Shown here piece after piece: positions 10,860 to 21,160 of a stretch of DNA of 64,000 nt. The translations under genes and the position numbers were made by a program. The notes below the pieces were generated by a model that was not told the origin of the DNA, ran no database searches, and saw only the letters and a program-made list of their open reading frames with translations. Where the stretch lies: assembly GCA_029378245.1 (NCBI GenBank), contig JARKIF010000163.1, positions 1-64,000 of the forward strand, given 5' to 3'. Source of the DNA: Roridomyces roridus. Lineage: Eukaryota; Basidiomycota; Agaricomycetes; Agaricales; Mycenaceae. The stretch's first letter is position 1. Every line of letters starts with the position of its first letter.

Positions 10860-13633
10860 ATGCATCGCCGATTCTCTGCATTCGTCCGGTCTCCAGGAGG
10901 TCCAGGTCCCTCGCGCGCCGCCGAGTACGACGACGAGGACACTGAATCCAAGTTGTCTGCTACGACGGTCGGAAACGAGGTGCTCGCCCCAGCGGCTACC
11001 AAAGTCAAGAAAGTCGACTTTTATTACTCGCGCTGGTCCAAGGCGTGGAAGTACAGGGTGCGTCCGTCGATGATAGCTGTACCTTTGACGTGCTTATCCC
11101 TGTGTAGAACACGAGCGCCAAGGTGACTGTAGAGACCCTGCCCGTTCTGAGCAGCGGCAGCAACGACCCGTGGAAGGACTTTAGCTTTGTGTACGCGCGC
11201 CCCTCATCCTTCCTGACCTTTGCCTGATTCTTCTTCAGCGTCGTGCGGACCATCCCTGAGCAGGACAATCAGAAGCCTACATTCAAAATCGTCGTCAAGA
11301 GCGAGTACATCTTGAAGGCTTGTCAGGATGTCATCCAGACCTGGCCTGGTGTCTCCTGGAACGCCGAGCCACTCGAGGTGAGGTGCCTCTTGCCTTACAC
11401 GATCTCTAAGCTGACGTCTCCCCAGCTCGACCCCGAGATGTTCTTGACCTGGATCGACAGCTTCGTCTCCTACCGCGACGAGCTCGCCGCGCGCAAAACC
11501 CGCTCCGACCTCGAGACCAACATCCTCTCCTCCGTCAACACCCTCCTCAACTTCCTCTACACGGACTACCGCAGCACCATCACGACCATTGAGCGCCTCA
11601 CTGCGCACGCGGAGATCACATGGGACTTACTCTACGCCATCTTCGTTCCCCGCTCCCTCCTCGTCGCACGCTGCGCCGTGACAGGCCTCGAGCGGCTCTT
11701 TGAGCTGCAATACTTTATGCGCACCTCTGTCGATGGCATACCGTGCTACCAGCTCGTCCTCGAGTCGGTGGATTTGGTGGATAGACCTTTCACGCAGAGC
11801 GTCGGCGTGGGGCGCGTCTCGACGTGTGTGGTCATCCGGTACTTCAAAGGCGCTGCACGTATCGACGCCCTCGATGCGTTCCCGCTCAAATTCCACTCTG
11901 CACCGGCGCAGCTGAAGAAGAGTATCATGGAGCGTGGGCGCAAGTGGGTCGCGCTTATCGGGATGCATCATATGGAGTACAATGGTATTGCGGCGCTCAA
12001 GGTTATGGGCAAGCTCATGCGTCATAATGTGCGTCTCCCCCTCTTACATCCGCCTTGACTGAGTTTCTGCTATAGGTCAAGGGCCGTATCATGGTCGACC
12101 GTGGTACGTTCTCTCCATAAGCTTAGACTTGCCTCTAAACTCATCCATGTCCAGCGACCTTCCACCGTCTTAACCCCAACTACCAGTTCCCGACTCCCGT
12201 TCCACCCAAGAGCGAGCATGGCGGGCAGGCCTTCATCCCGGGCATGCTTCCTCACCCTGCGCCCCCGATGCCGCCCACCATGGCTCGTTTGCCTCCGCCT
12301 CCGCCCCCGCGCGGTCTGCGGCACCAGGCCTCGTCCGACTCTGGGTGGGGCGCCGCTGGACCGACACATGTACCCCAGCTGATTCCCCCGATGCCGATGC
12401 ATATGATGGGCTCGCCGTGGGTGCAGCGTGACGGGGCGTTGGTGCAGACGCAGACGAGCGCAGAGGAGGGTGCCAAGGAGCTCAAGGATGAGGATCTGCT
12501 GTTGACCCCGACGGTGGTTTATGGGTTTAGCTTGGCCGATAAGATTTGGGGTGCGCTCTCTCTTCTCTACATGCACCGAGACTGATCTTCTCACAGTGGA
12601 ATTTGACGTGACCAAGGTACAGCCTGTGTCGTGGAACGCCGACGCCTTTGCGAACCTCGTACTCCCTGTGGAGCGCAAGACCCTCTTACGCTCGCTCGTC
12701 GAGGCGCATCATGAGGAATCTGGCTTTGACGACTTTGTCAAGGGCAAGGGGGCTGGGCTCGTCGTCAATCTATTCGGTCCTCCGGGTGTCGGTGGGTGAT
12801 CTCTTTCTCTTCCTTGGGATGATGTCGCTGAAGGTTACCTGCGCAGGCAAGACGTTCTCGGCCGAGGCGACGAGCGAGCATGTGCGCCGCCCGCTTTACG
12901 TAATTGGAGGTGGAGACCTCGGGACAAGGGCGGGGGACTTGGACTCGGCGCTCGAGCGTGTGTTTGATGTGGCTACGGCGTGGAAGGCCATTGTTCTCAT
13001 TGACGAGGTGCGTTGCTGTCTGCAGTCATCTTGGGCTGGAGCTGACCTGTGCCAAGGCGGATGTCTTCCTCGAGCGTCGGTCTATGCATGACCTTGAGCG
13101 GAACGCTATGGTGGCGGTCTTGTGAGTACTCTGCGGCTCATGTCCCTTGTCGGTATTGACGAATCCCTTCCGCAGCTTGCGTCACTTGGAATGGTACCGT
13201 GGCGTGCGTCTTCCTCCTCTCGCCCTTCCTCCAAGGCACTAATCCTGTCCTACAGATCCTCTTCCTCACCACCAACCGCGTCCAAGCATTCGACGAAGCC
13301 TTCCTCTCACGTATCCACGTCGCGCTTCACTTTAGCGAGCTCTCCGAATCGTCCCGGGCGCAAGTCTGGCGTGCCTTCATCGCCAAAGGCGGGCTTCTCA
13401 AAGGGATTTCAGAGGCGGATATTGCGGCTATTGCGAAACGGCCGGTTAATGGGAGGCAGATTAAGAATGCTGTGAGGACGGCGCATTCGATTGCGATGGG
13501 GAGGAGGGAGGCTGTTGGGTTGAGGCATTTTGAGGAGACGCTTGATGCGATGGATGAGTTTACGGAGAGGTTTGATGAGATGAAGGTGGTGGGTGGGGAT
13601 TCGCCTGAAGGGGCTGCGACGGCGACGGCGTGA
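10860..13633 (+). CDS. AAA+ ATPase with fungal N-terminal DUF7025-type region
   Basis: The protein has an N-terminal region typical of a fungal AAA ATPase group (roughly residues 40-420 by eye), with a Pro-rich insert (PPPPPPRGLRHQ). A C-terminal AAA module follows. Walker A is GPPGVGKT, interrupted by an intron between GVG and KT (12793-12846). Walker B is AIVLIDEAD, also followed by an intron. A sensor-like LTTNR and an Arg-finger-like SRIH complete the module, with a helical lid after it. Several introns of about 50 nt are evident. Substrate and location are unknown; I see no membrane segment or targeting signal. The start at MHRRFSAFV is the first ATG consistent with the frame. DUF naming is from recall of family architecture and should be checked. 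Confidence 0.85.
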
Positions 13634-13846
13634 GTGTAAGTAGCTTGTGTATATGTAACAGTATAGGATTGTAAGACTAGTATAGGAATATTTCCACCAA
13701 ACAAACACCGCTTGCTTCTGCTCTTCGATGACCTCTGACTTGCAACTCGTTCTCGCTCGTTCGCGCTCTCGTTCTCGTTCTCGTCTCCATCCTCCATCTG
13801 CGCCTAGACTCCATGACACGATTCAATCGCACTCCTTCATCCCAAC

Positions 13847-14639
13847 TCACTTCGCCACGCGCAAGATCGCCTGTACCACCAAAAACTTGTCCAGCTCGCT
13901 CAACTCTCTGAAAACCTCGCTGCGCGCGACGAAACCACCCAGTGCTGCCTCAGATACGACTGCCATCCGCTGTAGCTTGTCTGCTGTGTATCCAGCTCTC
14001 CGGAGCTTTGTTTGCCATGCATATGGGAGTGGGATGTCTTTGATGAAGCGGCTGAGGGCGTCGGAATCCGCGTCTGAGTCTGAGTCCGAGTCCGATTCGG
14101 ATGAGGATGAGGATGCTGCAAAATTGAGGGAAAACGGCCCGGGGCCCTCAGTGGGCTTGGTGTCGGTGCGACTCTTCTTTGGTAGCTTGGGCCGTTGTCA
14201 GCTATGGTAACCCCCGGAGGCTCTCCTACCTCTGCCTTCTTATTCTTCATCTCATGCTTGCGGCGTGCAATTTGGTCTTTAGCGATAAGCTGCAGAACAT
14301 ACTAGTCAGACGACAACTACCAAGGATACGGAAACAAAACCCACCTCGTCTCTCGTCTTCTCCCAATCCGGAGGCAAAACCAAAGGGTCTTTGGATAGGT
14401 CGTCCTTTGGGTGATAATCGTTCAAGAGACAGGTCCGGATCGTGCGAGGAGAGCAGTGGAAGTAGTCCGCGGCGGTGTCTCGTGAGATTGTGGTTCCGAG
14501 ACGACGGCATAGAGCTCGGTTTGGGCGACTTAGAATTCGGGGTCTGGAGGAGCTTGGATGTTCTATCCTGCACTCGACGCCTAGCTGCTCACCTGGGAAA
14601 GTCTTCATCTTCGGGGTCTGAATCGTAGTGGTCAGGCAT
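13847..14639 (-). CDS. Hypothetical small protein with acidic Ser/Asp tract
   Basis: I do not recognise the family. The model starts MPDHYDSDPEDEDFPR (ATG at 14637-14639) and joins four exons across introns of about 49, 55 and 44 nt, each with GT/AG ends and all in phase. The second exon (LCRRLGTTISRDTAADYF) looks like a small helical, perhaps helix-turn-helix, module followed by DWEKTRDE. Then come a lysine-rich segment (HEMKNKKAE) and a Ser/Asp tract (SSSESDSDSDSDADSD). The C-terminal domain, beginning LSRFIKDIPLPYAWQTKLRR, ends in AILRVAK. The acidic tract and basic patch suggest a nuclear protein, but that is inference. The frame continuity through three introns is the main evidence that it is real. 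Confidence 0.65.
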
Positions 14640-15105
14640 CTTTAGTGGGCGTCGAATGTGGGGAGCTGATGCGCAATTGCCAGTCAAAAGGTAAAGTATA
14701 TTTAAATCTCCACGTGTTCTCTGGGGCAAGGACCCTGCACTCTGGAACATTCTCCAGACACGAAGATCTCTAAAAACATGCTTTTCAGGTAAACCCTTGC
14801 ACTTCCATGGATCCATCGAGAAACCACGGTTGCAGGGGCAGGTGCGGGTGAAGTGCGGCATGTTTGGATTTTTTAAATTTCTAAATATTGTGCTACTGCT
14901 GACAGCGACCTGGAGGGATATGTGTAATCTCTAATTAGAGTCTCTGCGCTCATGTCCGAGCTTTGTTGCAGCCCGACGCGTCTGTGATGCGCAATCAATG
15001 GACCAAAAGGCGCATCAGCTTCAATTTGGTGTTGATGTGGCACCCCGTGATACCCGGGTCGTGGGCGCTCAAGTCTCTCCCACTGCAGTGTTTCCACGGA
15101 ACACG

Positions 15106-16681
15106 ATGCCTCTCCCCACACTCGCCTCCCCGTTCGCCACAAGACTGGGCACGAACTACTGCCCCACGGACGAGGAAATCATCGCTATCGAATCGTTCCT
15201 CATCGGTCCTTCCCTTCGAGTGAATGTCCTCGACGACGAGATCGCTGCTTTACACCAGAGACTCTCTACATTGCAGGATGAACGTGACGGTCTCGTCACC
15301 CATGTCGAAGCGCACAGAGCTCTTATATCCCCCGTGCGACGTCTCCCCCTTGACATTATCCAGGAGACATTCGTCGCGTGTCTGCCCGACCGGAATTGTG
15401 TTATGAGCGCCACCGAGGCCCCGGTCCTCCTCGGCCGCGTCTGTAGCTCGTGGAGGTCAATATCCCTCTCGAATCCTCGACTTTGGTCGAAACTACATAT
15501 CGTAGAGCCGTGCAACGTGACGCAAGCCTCCGGGAATGAGAAATGGGCACAACGTATGGAGACCGCCGCGGCTTGGCTCGCTGAACATATACCAGCTCTT
15601 CTCCCGGATCCTGATACCCCTCGCCTCGCGTTGGCGTGCGGTCCATTTCGTCATGCATTCCAGCACAATCAAGCTCTTGTCGGACCTCACCGCGGACGAT
15701 GTCCCCGTCCTCCAGCAGGTCTCTATATTCGAGCGACCGAGCACAGAGGGCGGCGGAGCTGTACCGTTGGCATCTATCAGCATGCTGCGTAGCCCCTCGA
15801 TCTCGTGGATCTCTTGGACAGCAACTACCATCAATTTCCGCGTTGGAGAATTCCCTCTCCCGTGGGGCCAGTTGACGGTTCTGCATTTAATGCCATTGGC
15901 CAACGATCCAGACCTCGTTTTATCGGGTGCAGCAGCTCGAGAGATCATCTCACAATGCCCTGCGCTGCGAGTGTGCCATCTTACACTCCGCGATCGCGAG
16001 GACTCGAGTGTGTCAGTCCCGGGCGATAACATCGAGCACACTTCCTTGCACACATTATATCTGCACGCTACTTGGGACAGTACAGTTGCCTTCACTATGC
16101 GACAGCTCTTCACCCGCCTTTCTCTGCCGGGGTTACGAAAATTTAAACTAACCGGATCCAGCCCGCTACCACCCGAGAACCCGATGCGCTATTTTACGCC
16201 GTTTTTAGCAGCAGCTCCTCACTTGGAGTCTCTGCACGCCACTTGCGATCTCTTTTTGCAAACCGGGTGGCTCGATTTCCTGCGCGGTCTCAATTCACTC
16301 CAGCGGCTCACACTCGACTACCCCAGTTCTCTCGACGACGGATTTCTGGATCACTTGCAATGGACCGGGGCCGATTCTTGCTGTCCAGCTCTTCGTGAAC
16401 TCGCCATCACCTCGGATTGCACCTTCTCCGATGCAGCTGTTTTGCGGTTCGTACGGTCGAGGATGTTGGCAGGGAGTGGACGCGGGTTGGAGCGCTTTGA
16501 AGCGTATTTTGGGGACGGGGTGGTGAGCAGTATTGATATACGTGCTGCGATACAGCCGCTCGTCGACGCTGGCTATGCTCCCCCTGTGCTCTGCCTCGAA
16601 TATCCACAGCTGGGCCTGGCACCTAGCTATTCACCTTGGGATGGGGTGGAGAGTATTCCGTGGAATAAGGAGGATGCGTAG
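15106..16681 (+). pseudogene. F-box-like protein with leucine-rich tail, apparent frameshift
   Basis: The N-terminal part has the agaricomycete F-box protein pattern: a coiled-coil (VNVLDDEIAALHQRLSTLQ), then PVRRLPLDIIQETFVACLP and VLLGRVCSSWRSISLSNPRLW. These proteins usually bridge substrates to SCF ubiquitin ligases. The downstream part (from YQLFSRILIPLASRWRAVHF) is an LRR-like tail with SLQRLTLDYPSSL and similar segments, ending at 16681. The two halves are in different reading frames. They meet near 15590-15625 at WLA/NIYQLF, and no intron with good borders and phase reconciles them. I infer a small deletion or frameshift, hence a pseudogene; a sequencing error would restore it. The start at MPLPTLASPF is the most family-like; an upstream in-frame ATG exists at 14998. 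Confidence 0.7.
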
Positions 16682-16960
16682 ATGATTCCTCGAGAGGAAG
16701 ATGTGGGCGGTTACACGACTATGTATACCTTCAACAAACCATTATGAAGTTCACGCGCACGGAATCCAACAAGACTTTATCGTATTTTAACCAATCAGCA
16801 CAGTAAACAAATTAGAACTCAGAATACGAGTATATAGAGTAAGTCTATCCTTCTATTTTTTGAACATGCCTTTCATTACCGTCAGTCGGCTTCAGAAGGA
16901 CTCAGAACAGCAGTAACCCACCATGATAATTGCAGTCTATCGCGAGTACGCGTGCATTAA

Positions 16961-18175
16961 TTAACGAGGAGGCTGCTTCTCAGAGCCTAAACCGAATGAG
17001 TACGGGAGAATCTCCGAGACGAGGAAGAGTCTCGTACCAATGGTGCCGTCCGCGTTGATATCCTGGACAATGCTTCGGCGGGGAGGCTGCTTCTCAGAAC
17101 CTAAAACAACTGAGTAAGTACGGGAAAATTTTCAATAAAGAATAGTCTCGTACCAATGGTGCCGTCTGCGTTAATATCCTGAAGGACGCTTCGGCGAGGA
17201 GGCTGCTTCTCAGAACCTGCAACCAATGAGTACGGGAGAATTTCGGACGGGGGAATAGACTCCTACCAATGCTGCCGTCCGCGTTGATATCCTGGGGGAT
17301 GCTTCGGCGAGGAGGCTGCCTCTCAGAGCCTGAAACAAGGTACATGAGTACGAGAGAATTTTTCAGACAAGGCAAGGTCTCGTACCAATGGTGCCGTCCG
17401 CGTTGATATCCTGGGGGACGCTTCGGCGAGGAGGTTGCTTTTCAGAGCCTGGAACGAATGAGTATGAGAGAATTTCGGGACAAGGAAGAGTGTCCTACTA
17501 ATGCTGCCGTCCGCGTTGATATCAATGCTTCGGCGGGGAGGCTGCTTCTCAGATCCTGAACCCAATGAGCACGACAGAATCTTTCGGAAGAGGGAAGAGT
17601 CTCCTACCGATACTGACGTCCGCGTTGATATCAATGCTGCGGCGGGGAGGCTGCTTCTCAGAACCTAGAACGACTGAGTAAGTACGGGAGAATTTTCGAG
17701 ACAAGGAATAGTCTCGTACTAATGGTACCGTCCGCGTTGACATCCTGGGGGATGCTTCGGCGCGGAGGCTGCCTCTCAGAACCTGAACCGAGTGAGCACC
17801 AGAGGATTTCTCAGAGAAGCCAAGGTCTCGTACCGATGGTGACGTCTGCGTTGATATCAATGCTTCGGCGAGGAGGCTGCTTCTCAGATCCTAAACGAAG
17901 TACTTAATAAGTACGAGAGAATTTTAACCCGAGGAAGAGTTTCCTACCAATGCTGCCGTCCGCGTTGATATCCTGGGGGACGCTACGGCGAGGAGGCTGC
18001 CTCTCAGAGCCTGGTTTCGAAACGAATCAGTACGGGAGAACTTTCAAGACGAGGAAGAGAAGAGTCTCCTACCAATCGTGACGTCTGCGTTGATATCATG
18101 AGGGAGGGGAATGCTTTGGGCTAGCATCATCATGGAGGCGATGGTGAAGCAGAGGGTGGAGAGGTGGAAGCGCAT
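16961..18175 (-). CDS. Secreted repeat-peptide precursor, Kex2-type (RR) sites, one repeat per micro-exon
   Basis: The product is a predicted secreted precursor of about 225 residues read on the minus strand from ATG 18173-18175 to TAA 16961-16963. It opens with a signal peptide (MRFHLSTLCFTIASMMMLAQ), then SIPLPHDINADVTI. Nine repeats of 19-21 residues follow, of the form [G/S]SE[K/R]QPPRRS(xxQ)D[I/V]NAD[G/V][S/T]I, and a last partial GSEKQPPR. The RR in every repeat fits Kex2 cleavage; trimming would free peptides beginning S[V/I] and ending QPP. Each repeat is its own exon of 57-63 nt. Introns of about 50-62 nt, all phase 1 (after the first base of the Gly/Ser codon), have GTACGA or GTAGGA donors and a branch-like CTCAT/CTNAY close to the AG. 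No introns means no open frame. I know no named family; general class is the fungal Kex2-processed repeat proteins. Function is unknown. Confidence 0.85.
16964..18010 (-). repeat. Tandem array of ten exon-plus-intron units (about 108-125 bp)
   Basis: Units of roughly 108-125 bp carry one micro-exon and its intron. The exon core (CTGAGAAGCAGCCTCC, GATATCAACGCGGACG on the minus strand) is far more conserved than the intron, apart from the intron ends. Two exon forms exist: one with an extra two codons (VPQ, IPQ, VLQ, IVQ before DINAD) and a short one (SIDINAD). Units 2, 4 and 5 from the start are short, the rest long. The array grew by duplication of whole exon-intron modules. Confidence 0.9.
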
Positions 18176-18228
18176 GGCAGTTTGTTTGAAATCGGATTTT
18201 TGTTTGTTGGACAAGACTCGGAGGCCAC

Positions 18229-18240
18229 CAGCTTTTAAAG
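18229..18240 (-). promoter_or_regulatory. TATA-like box of the peptide precursor gene
   Basis: On the minus strand CCCTTTAAAAGC lies about 60 bases before the ATG of the repeat-peptide precursor. Position and sequence fit a TATA element, which in fungi is common for highly or conditionally expressed secreted-protein genes. Confidence 0.5.
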
Positions 18241-20170
18241 GGCAGACAATGCGGTGAGTCGTGACCCTGTCGGGACCCGTAAATTTGGACATTGGAATCG
18301 GAGGAACGCCCTGGCCCCTGGTTACCATTGAAGGATGAATTTGTTTCCATACTTGTTTTTTAAGTAGCGCACGAGGGAAGACTAAATTGGCATTAGAAGT
18401 TGAACGGTGATGGAAGTGCTACGAGCGCGGCCGAAAGCAGGGTCAACGTTGTACCTTGAACGGGCGCGGCTTTGTGATACATGATCCTTTCATGCACCTC
18501 GGTATTTTGAGAAAATCCGCCGACCCGATTCAGGGACAATTGCGGCTGCGGCTTCTGAATCTGATTGAGTGAATTCCATGCATGCATGTCGAATTTAGAT
18601 ACAGGGCATTTGGCACTTGAAAAATGAAGGGTTGTACATCACATACTTACGGCGAGGTAGGGGGAGTGTGGAGCTTTTCGTCTCATTCGACAGCTGTTCT
18701 CGAGTACGAGATTTCCCGCCAAAGTGGGGTCGCACTTTTCCGATGACGTCAGAGCCGTGTGTCAGTTTTGTTTTTGCGACCAGCTTCACTTCACAACTCA
18801 GGTTGTATGATATGGGGCCCTGGGTTCGACTCTCAGCTTGTTCATAAAGCCATGGTAAGGACTTGGTTTATTTTTGCTTTCGATTTCGACCTGTGGACTG
18901 TGCGACTCTTGGCTGAATCCACCGCGGCCCATTCATGCTCTCTAGCTTTTCTCCTCACTTCTCTCACGTAACTCTCCGGAAGTTAGGACCGGAACCTCAC
19001 AACCACTTTGACGACGTCACAAGCTCGGTTGAAGCTCGGCGCTCAAACTGCGATCGTGACTCCGGTTCGATTCCCGAGGATTCATGAAACGGTAGTCTGT
19101 GTCCATGTTTTTACACTCTATATCACACTCAAGCCCGCATGAAATATTATCAGCTTGACAGAAACCGCCGGTTCCACTCCGGGTGCCTCGTGGAAGGAAA
19201 TATTGGAGGCACTCTGTTCAAAATTTAACCACAGAGGACTCGGAGCGCGAGGAGTTGTGAGCTGCAAGTCCGAGTCCACTGCGACAACTCAAAAACCTGT
19301 GACACCACTCTTCTGCGCGGCAGTCAATATTAATTTCTATCGAAAGCAGCTCCAGGCGAGTTCGGGTTGGATTCCCGCCTGGTCTGTGGTGGTGAAGTCA
19401 ATCGAAGTTGATCCTTTTTTTTCGTTCGCTGGTTACACACGGGAATTTCTATTCGAGCGTCGGTGCCACAGTTGAATTCCGCAATTAATAGTCAGTGGCA
19501 GGCGTAAATTAACAGACAGAACAGGAAATGGATAAGCGTGGCATGTGGCGGCGAATAATGCATTGGTGGACCGCGCGGGGCGTGTCATTAATCCCCAACG
19601 TGCCCAAGGGGGACCCTGACGGCGGGAAAAGTGGCACCTATGAGCACCTGCCCGTCCTCGCTAGAAACGAAAGCGTGCGCCGGCAAGCAAGGATGCGACA
19701 TTCCACCAAGCCGATGATACGAGGAAGACGCAGATGGAGGAACACGCCAGCGCTAGCGTCAAGGTCAAGTTCCACCGGACGATTCAGAGGATCGTCGCAG
19801 GGTTCCCATTGAAACCGACGCCGAGGGAGGAATAAATAGAGGAGGTAAGGAAAACCTGCGTGGCCGAGCAGAAAGGTCGGACTCGAGGACGCACCGAGAG
19901 CCCGATTGACGATGTCTATCTCCCCAGCCCATGGCAAATCGGCTGAGGCGTGCATCGAAGAAAGGCTTAGAAAGCTATGAGTGGTGATGGTCAAAGACAA
20001 GCTGCGTGCTGCTTGATTAGAGTCAAGTCAAGGCATCTATCTCATCTCATCGCAAGGCCGCACACGAAAGTAAGATCCAAATTCATCGCATTCTTCAACG
20101 TTTCTTTGATATAACTACTGCATTAAACTAAAGTAACTCCCAAACTCCCATCCCACATAAAGCGAAGTCA
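18241..20170. other. Intergenic region with B-box-like SINE remnants
   Basis: There is no credible protein gene. Three Pol III B-box-like motifs occur on the plus strand: GGTTCGACTC near 18823, GGTTCGATTCC near 19064 and GGTTGGATTCC near 19365. Each is within about 300 bases of the next, which suggests tRNA-derived short interspersed elements or their decayed remains. None folds obviously into a complete tRNA. Confidence 0.45.
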
Positions 20171-21004
20171 TTAATCCAAGTTGAGGCTGGAGCGGCGGAT
20201 GAAGCGCTTGGAGACAAACCCACAGCCGGTCTTGCCAGCTTGGGTCTGCGCACCAACGCCGGAGCAGATGCCCGAGGGGCCGGCGCAGCAGCCAGAGCCG
20301 CAGTCGGCGGCGCTGAGGCATTGGCCACCGATGAACTGGCCACCAGCACCGTTGCCGACGTTCTTGACACCCGCGGGGTCGAAGGCAGGACCACCGGCGG
20401 AGGCAACGTTGTTGGCGGCAGGGGCGGGGGCGGCAGCGGGAGGAGCAGCGGCGGGGGGAGCAGCGGTGGTGAGGGATGATTGGCCAGAGACGAAGCCGCA
20501 ACCGGTCTTGCCAGCCTGAGTCTGGGCACCGACACCTGAACAGATGCCGGAAGGACCAGCACAGCAGCCAGAGCCACAGTCAGCGCCACTTAGGCACTGG
20601 CCACCGATGAACTGGCCACCAGCACCGTTGCCAACGTTCTTGACACCTGCGGGGTCAAAGGCAGGGCCACCGTTGGCAGGGGTAGTCGAGGCAGCGTTGT
20701 CGGCAGGGGCAGGGGCAGCAGCGGGGGGAGCAGCAGCAGTGAGGGAGGACGAGCCGGAGACGAAGCCGCAGCCAGTCTTGCCGGCCTGGGTCTGCGCACC
20801 GACACCCGAGCAGATACCCGAGGGACCAGCGCAGCAGCCAGAGCCGCAGTCAGCGCCACTCAGGCATTGACCGCCGATGAATTGGCCACCTGCGCCGTTA
20901 CCGACGTTCTTGACACCCGCGGGGTCAAAGGCGGGGCCACCGGCGGTCTGGGCAGCGACGTAGCTGGCGAAAGCGAGGACAGCGACAGCGGAGAAGGACT
21001 TCAT
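20171..21004 (-). CDS. Secreted cysteine-rich protein with three tandem domains (BAS2-like)
   Basis: A single-exon gene of 277 codons with a signal peptide (MKSFSAVAVLAFASYVAAQ). Three near-identical domains of about 62 residues follow, each starting GGPAFDPAGVKNVGNGAGGQ and holding six cysteines spaced C-x5-C-x3-CC-x6-C-x13-C, ending in KTGCGFVS. Ala/Pro-rich linkers separate them. The domain resembles the small secreted fungal family that includes biotrophy-associated secreted protein 2 of the rice blast fungus; that link is from memory of the motif (QFIxGQC, GCC, GCGFV). Single-domain members are usual, so three copies is unusual. The last domain ends in a short basic tail (SKRFIRRSSLNLD). 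No transmembrane or GPI signal is seen. Function, whether effector, wall protein or other, is unknown. Confidence 0.85.
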   Translation of the reverse strand: MKSFSAVAVLAFASYVAAQTAGGPAFDPAGVKNVGNGAGGQFIGGQCLSGADCGSGCCAGPSGICSGVGAQTQAGKTGCGFVSGSSSLTAAAPPAAAPAPADNAASTTPANGGPAFDPAGVKNVGNGAGGQFIGGQCLSGADCGSGCCAGPSGICSGVGAQTQAGKTGCGFVSGQSSLTTAAPPAAAPPAAAPAPAANNVASAGGPAFDPAGVKNVGNGAGGQFIGGQCLSAADCGSGCCAGPSGICSGVGAQTQAGKTGCGFVSKRFIRRSSLNLD

Positions 21005-21150
21005 GATGATGATGATTGGGATTGAAAGTGAAAGTGGTTGGAGGAGGAGTGGTAATGCAGAAAGAAAAGGCTAGAGCACCGGTGCTCGAAGAAAGAAAAA
21101 TGCGATGAGAGAAGGAGAGGAGAAGCCTGAGGATGGAAGACGGGACGCAT

Positions 21151-21160
21151 CCCTTATAAG
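21151..21160 (-). promoter_or_regulatory. TATA box of the triple-domain secreted protein gene
   Basis: CTTATAAGGG on the minus strand lies about 150 bases before the ATG at 21004. The transcribed leader between them is purine/pyrimidine-skewed, as in other strongly expressed fungal secreted-protein genes. Confidence 0.5.

Noticed and set aside
15493..16113. Minus-strand 206-codon frame in the F-box region
   Set aside because: Opposite strand of a recognisable LRR-like coding region; composition is typical of an antisense shadow.
17094..17860. Minus-strand open frames of 93-103 codons in the peptide array
   Set aside because: They read exon and intron together. The intron parts vary and the frames break at each unit; the spliced model explains all units.
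16964..18010. CRISPR-like array of regular repeats
   Set aside because: The spacing is regular, but the repeats are in-frame exons with GT/AG introns in a eukaryotic genome, and there are no cas genes.
18823..19375. Functional tRNA genes
   Set aside because: The T-arm-like motif is present, but I could not find a matching acceptor stem or anticodon arm at the right distance.
20181..20870. Plus-strand frames rich in Ala/Pro/Gly opposite the secreted protein
   Set aside because: Shadows of the repeated minus-strand gene, which has the signal peptide and cysteine pattern.
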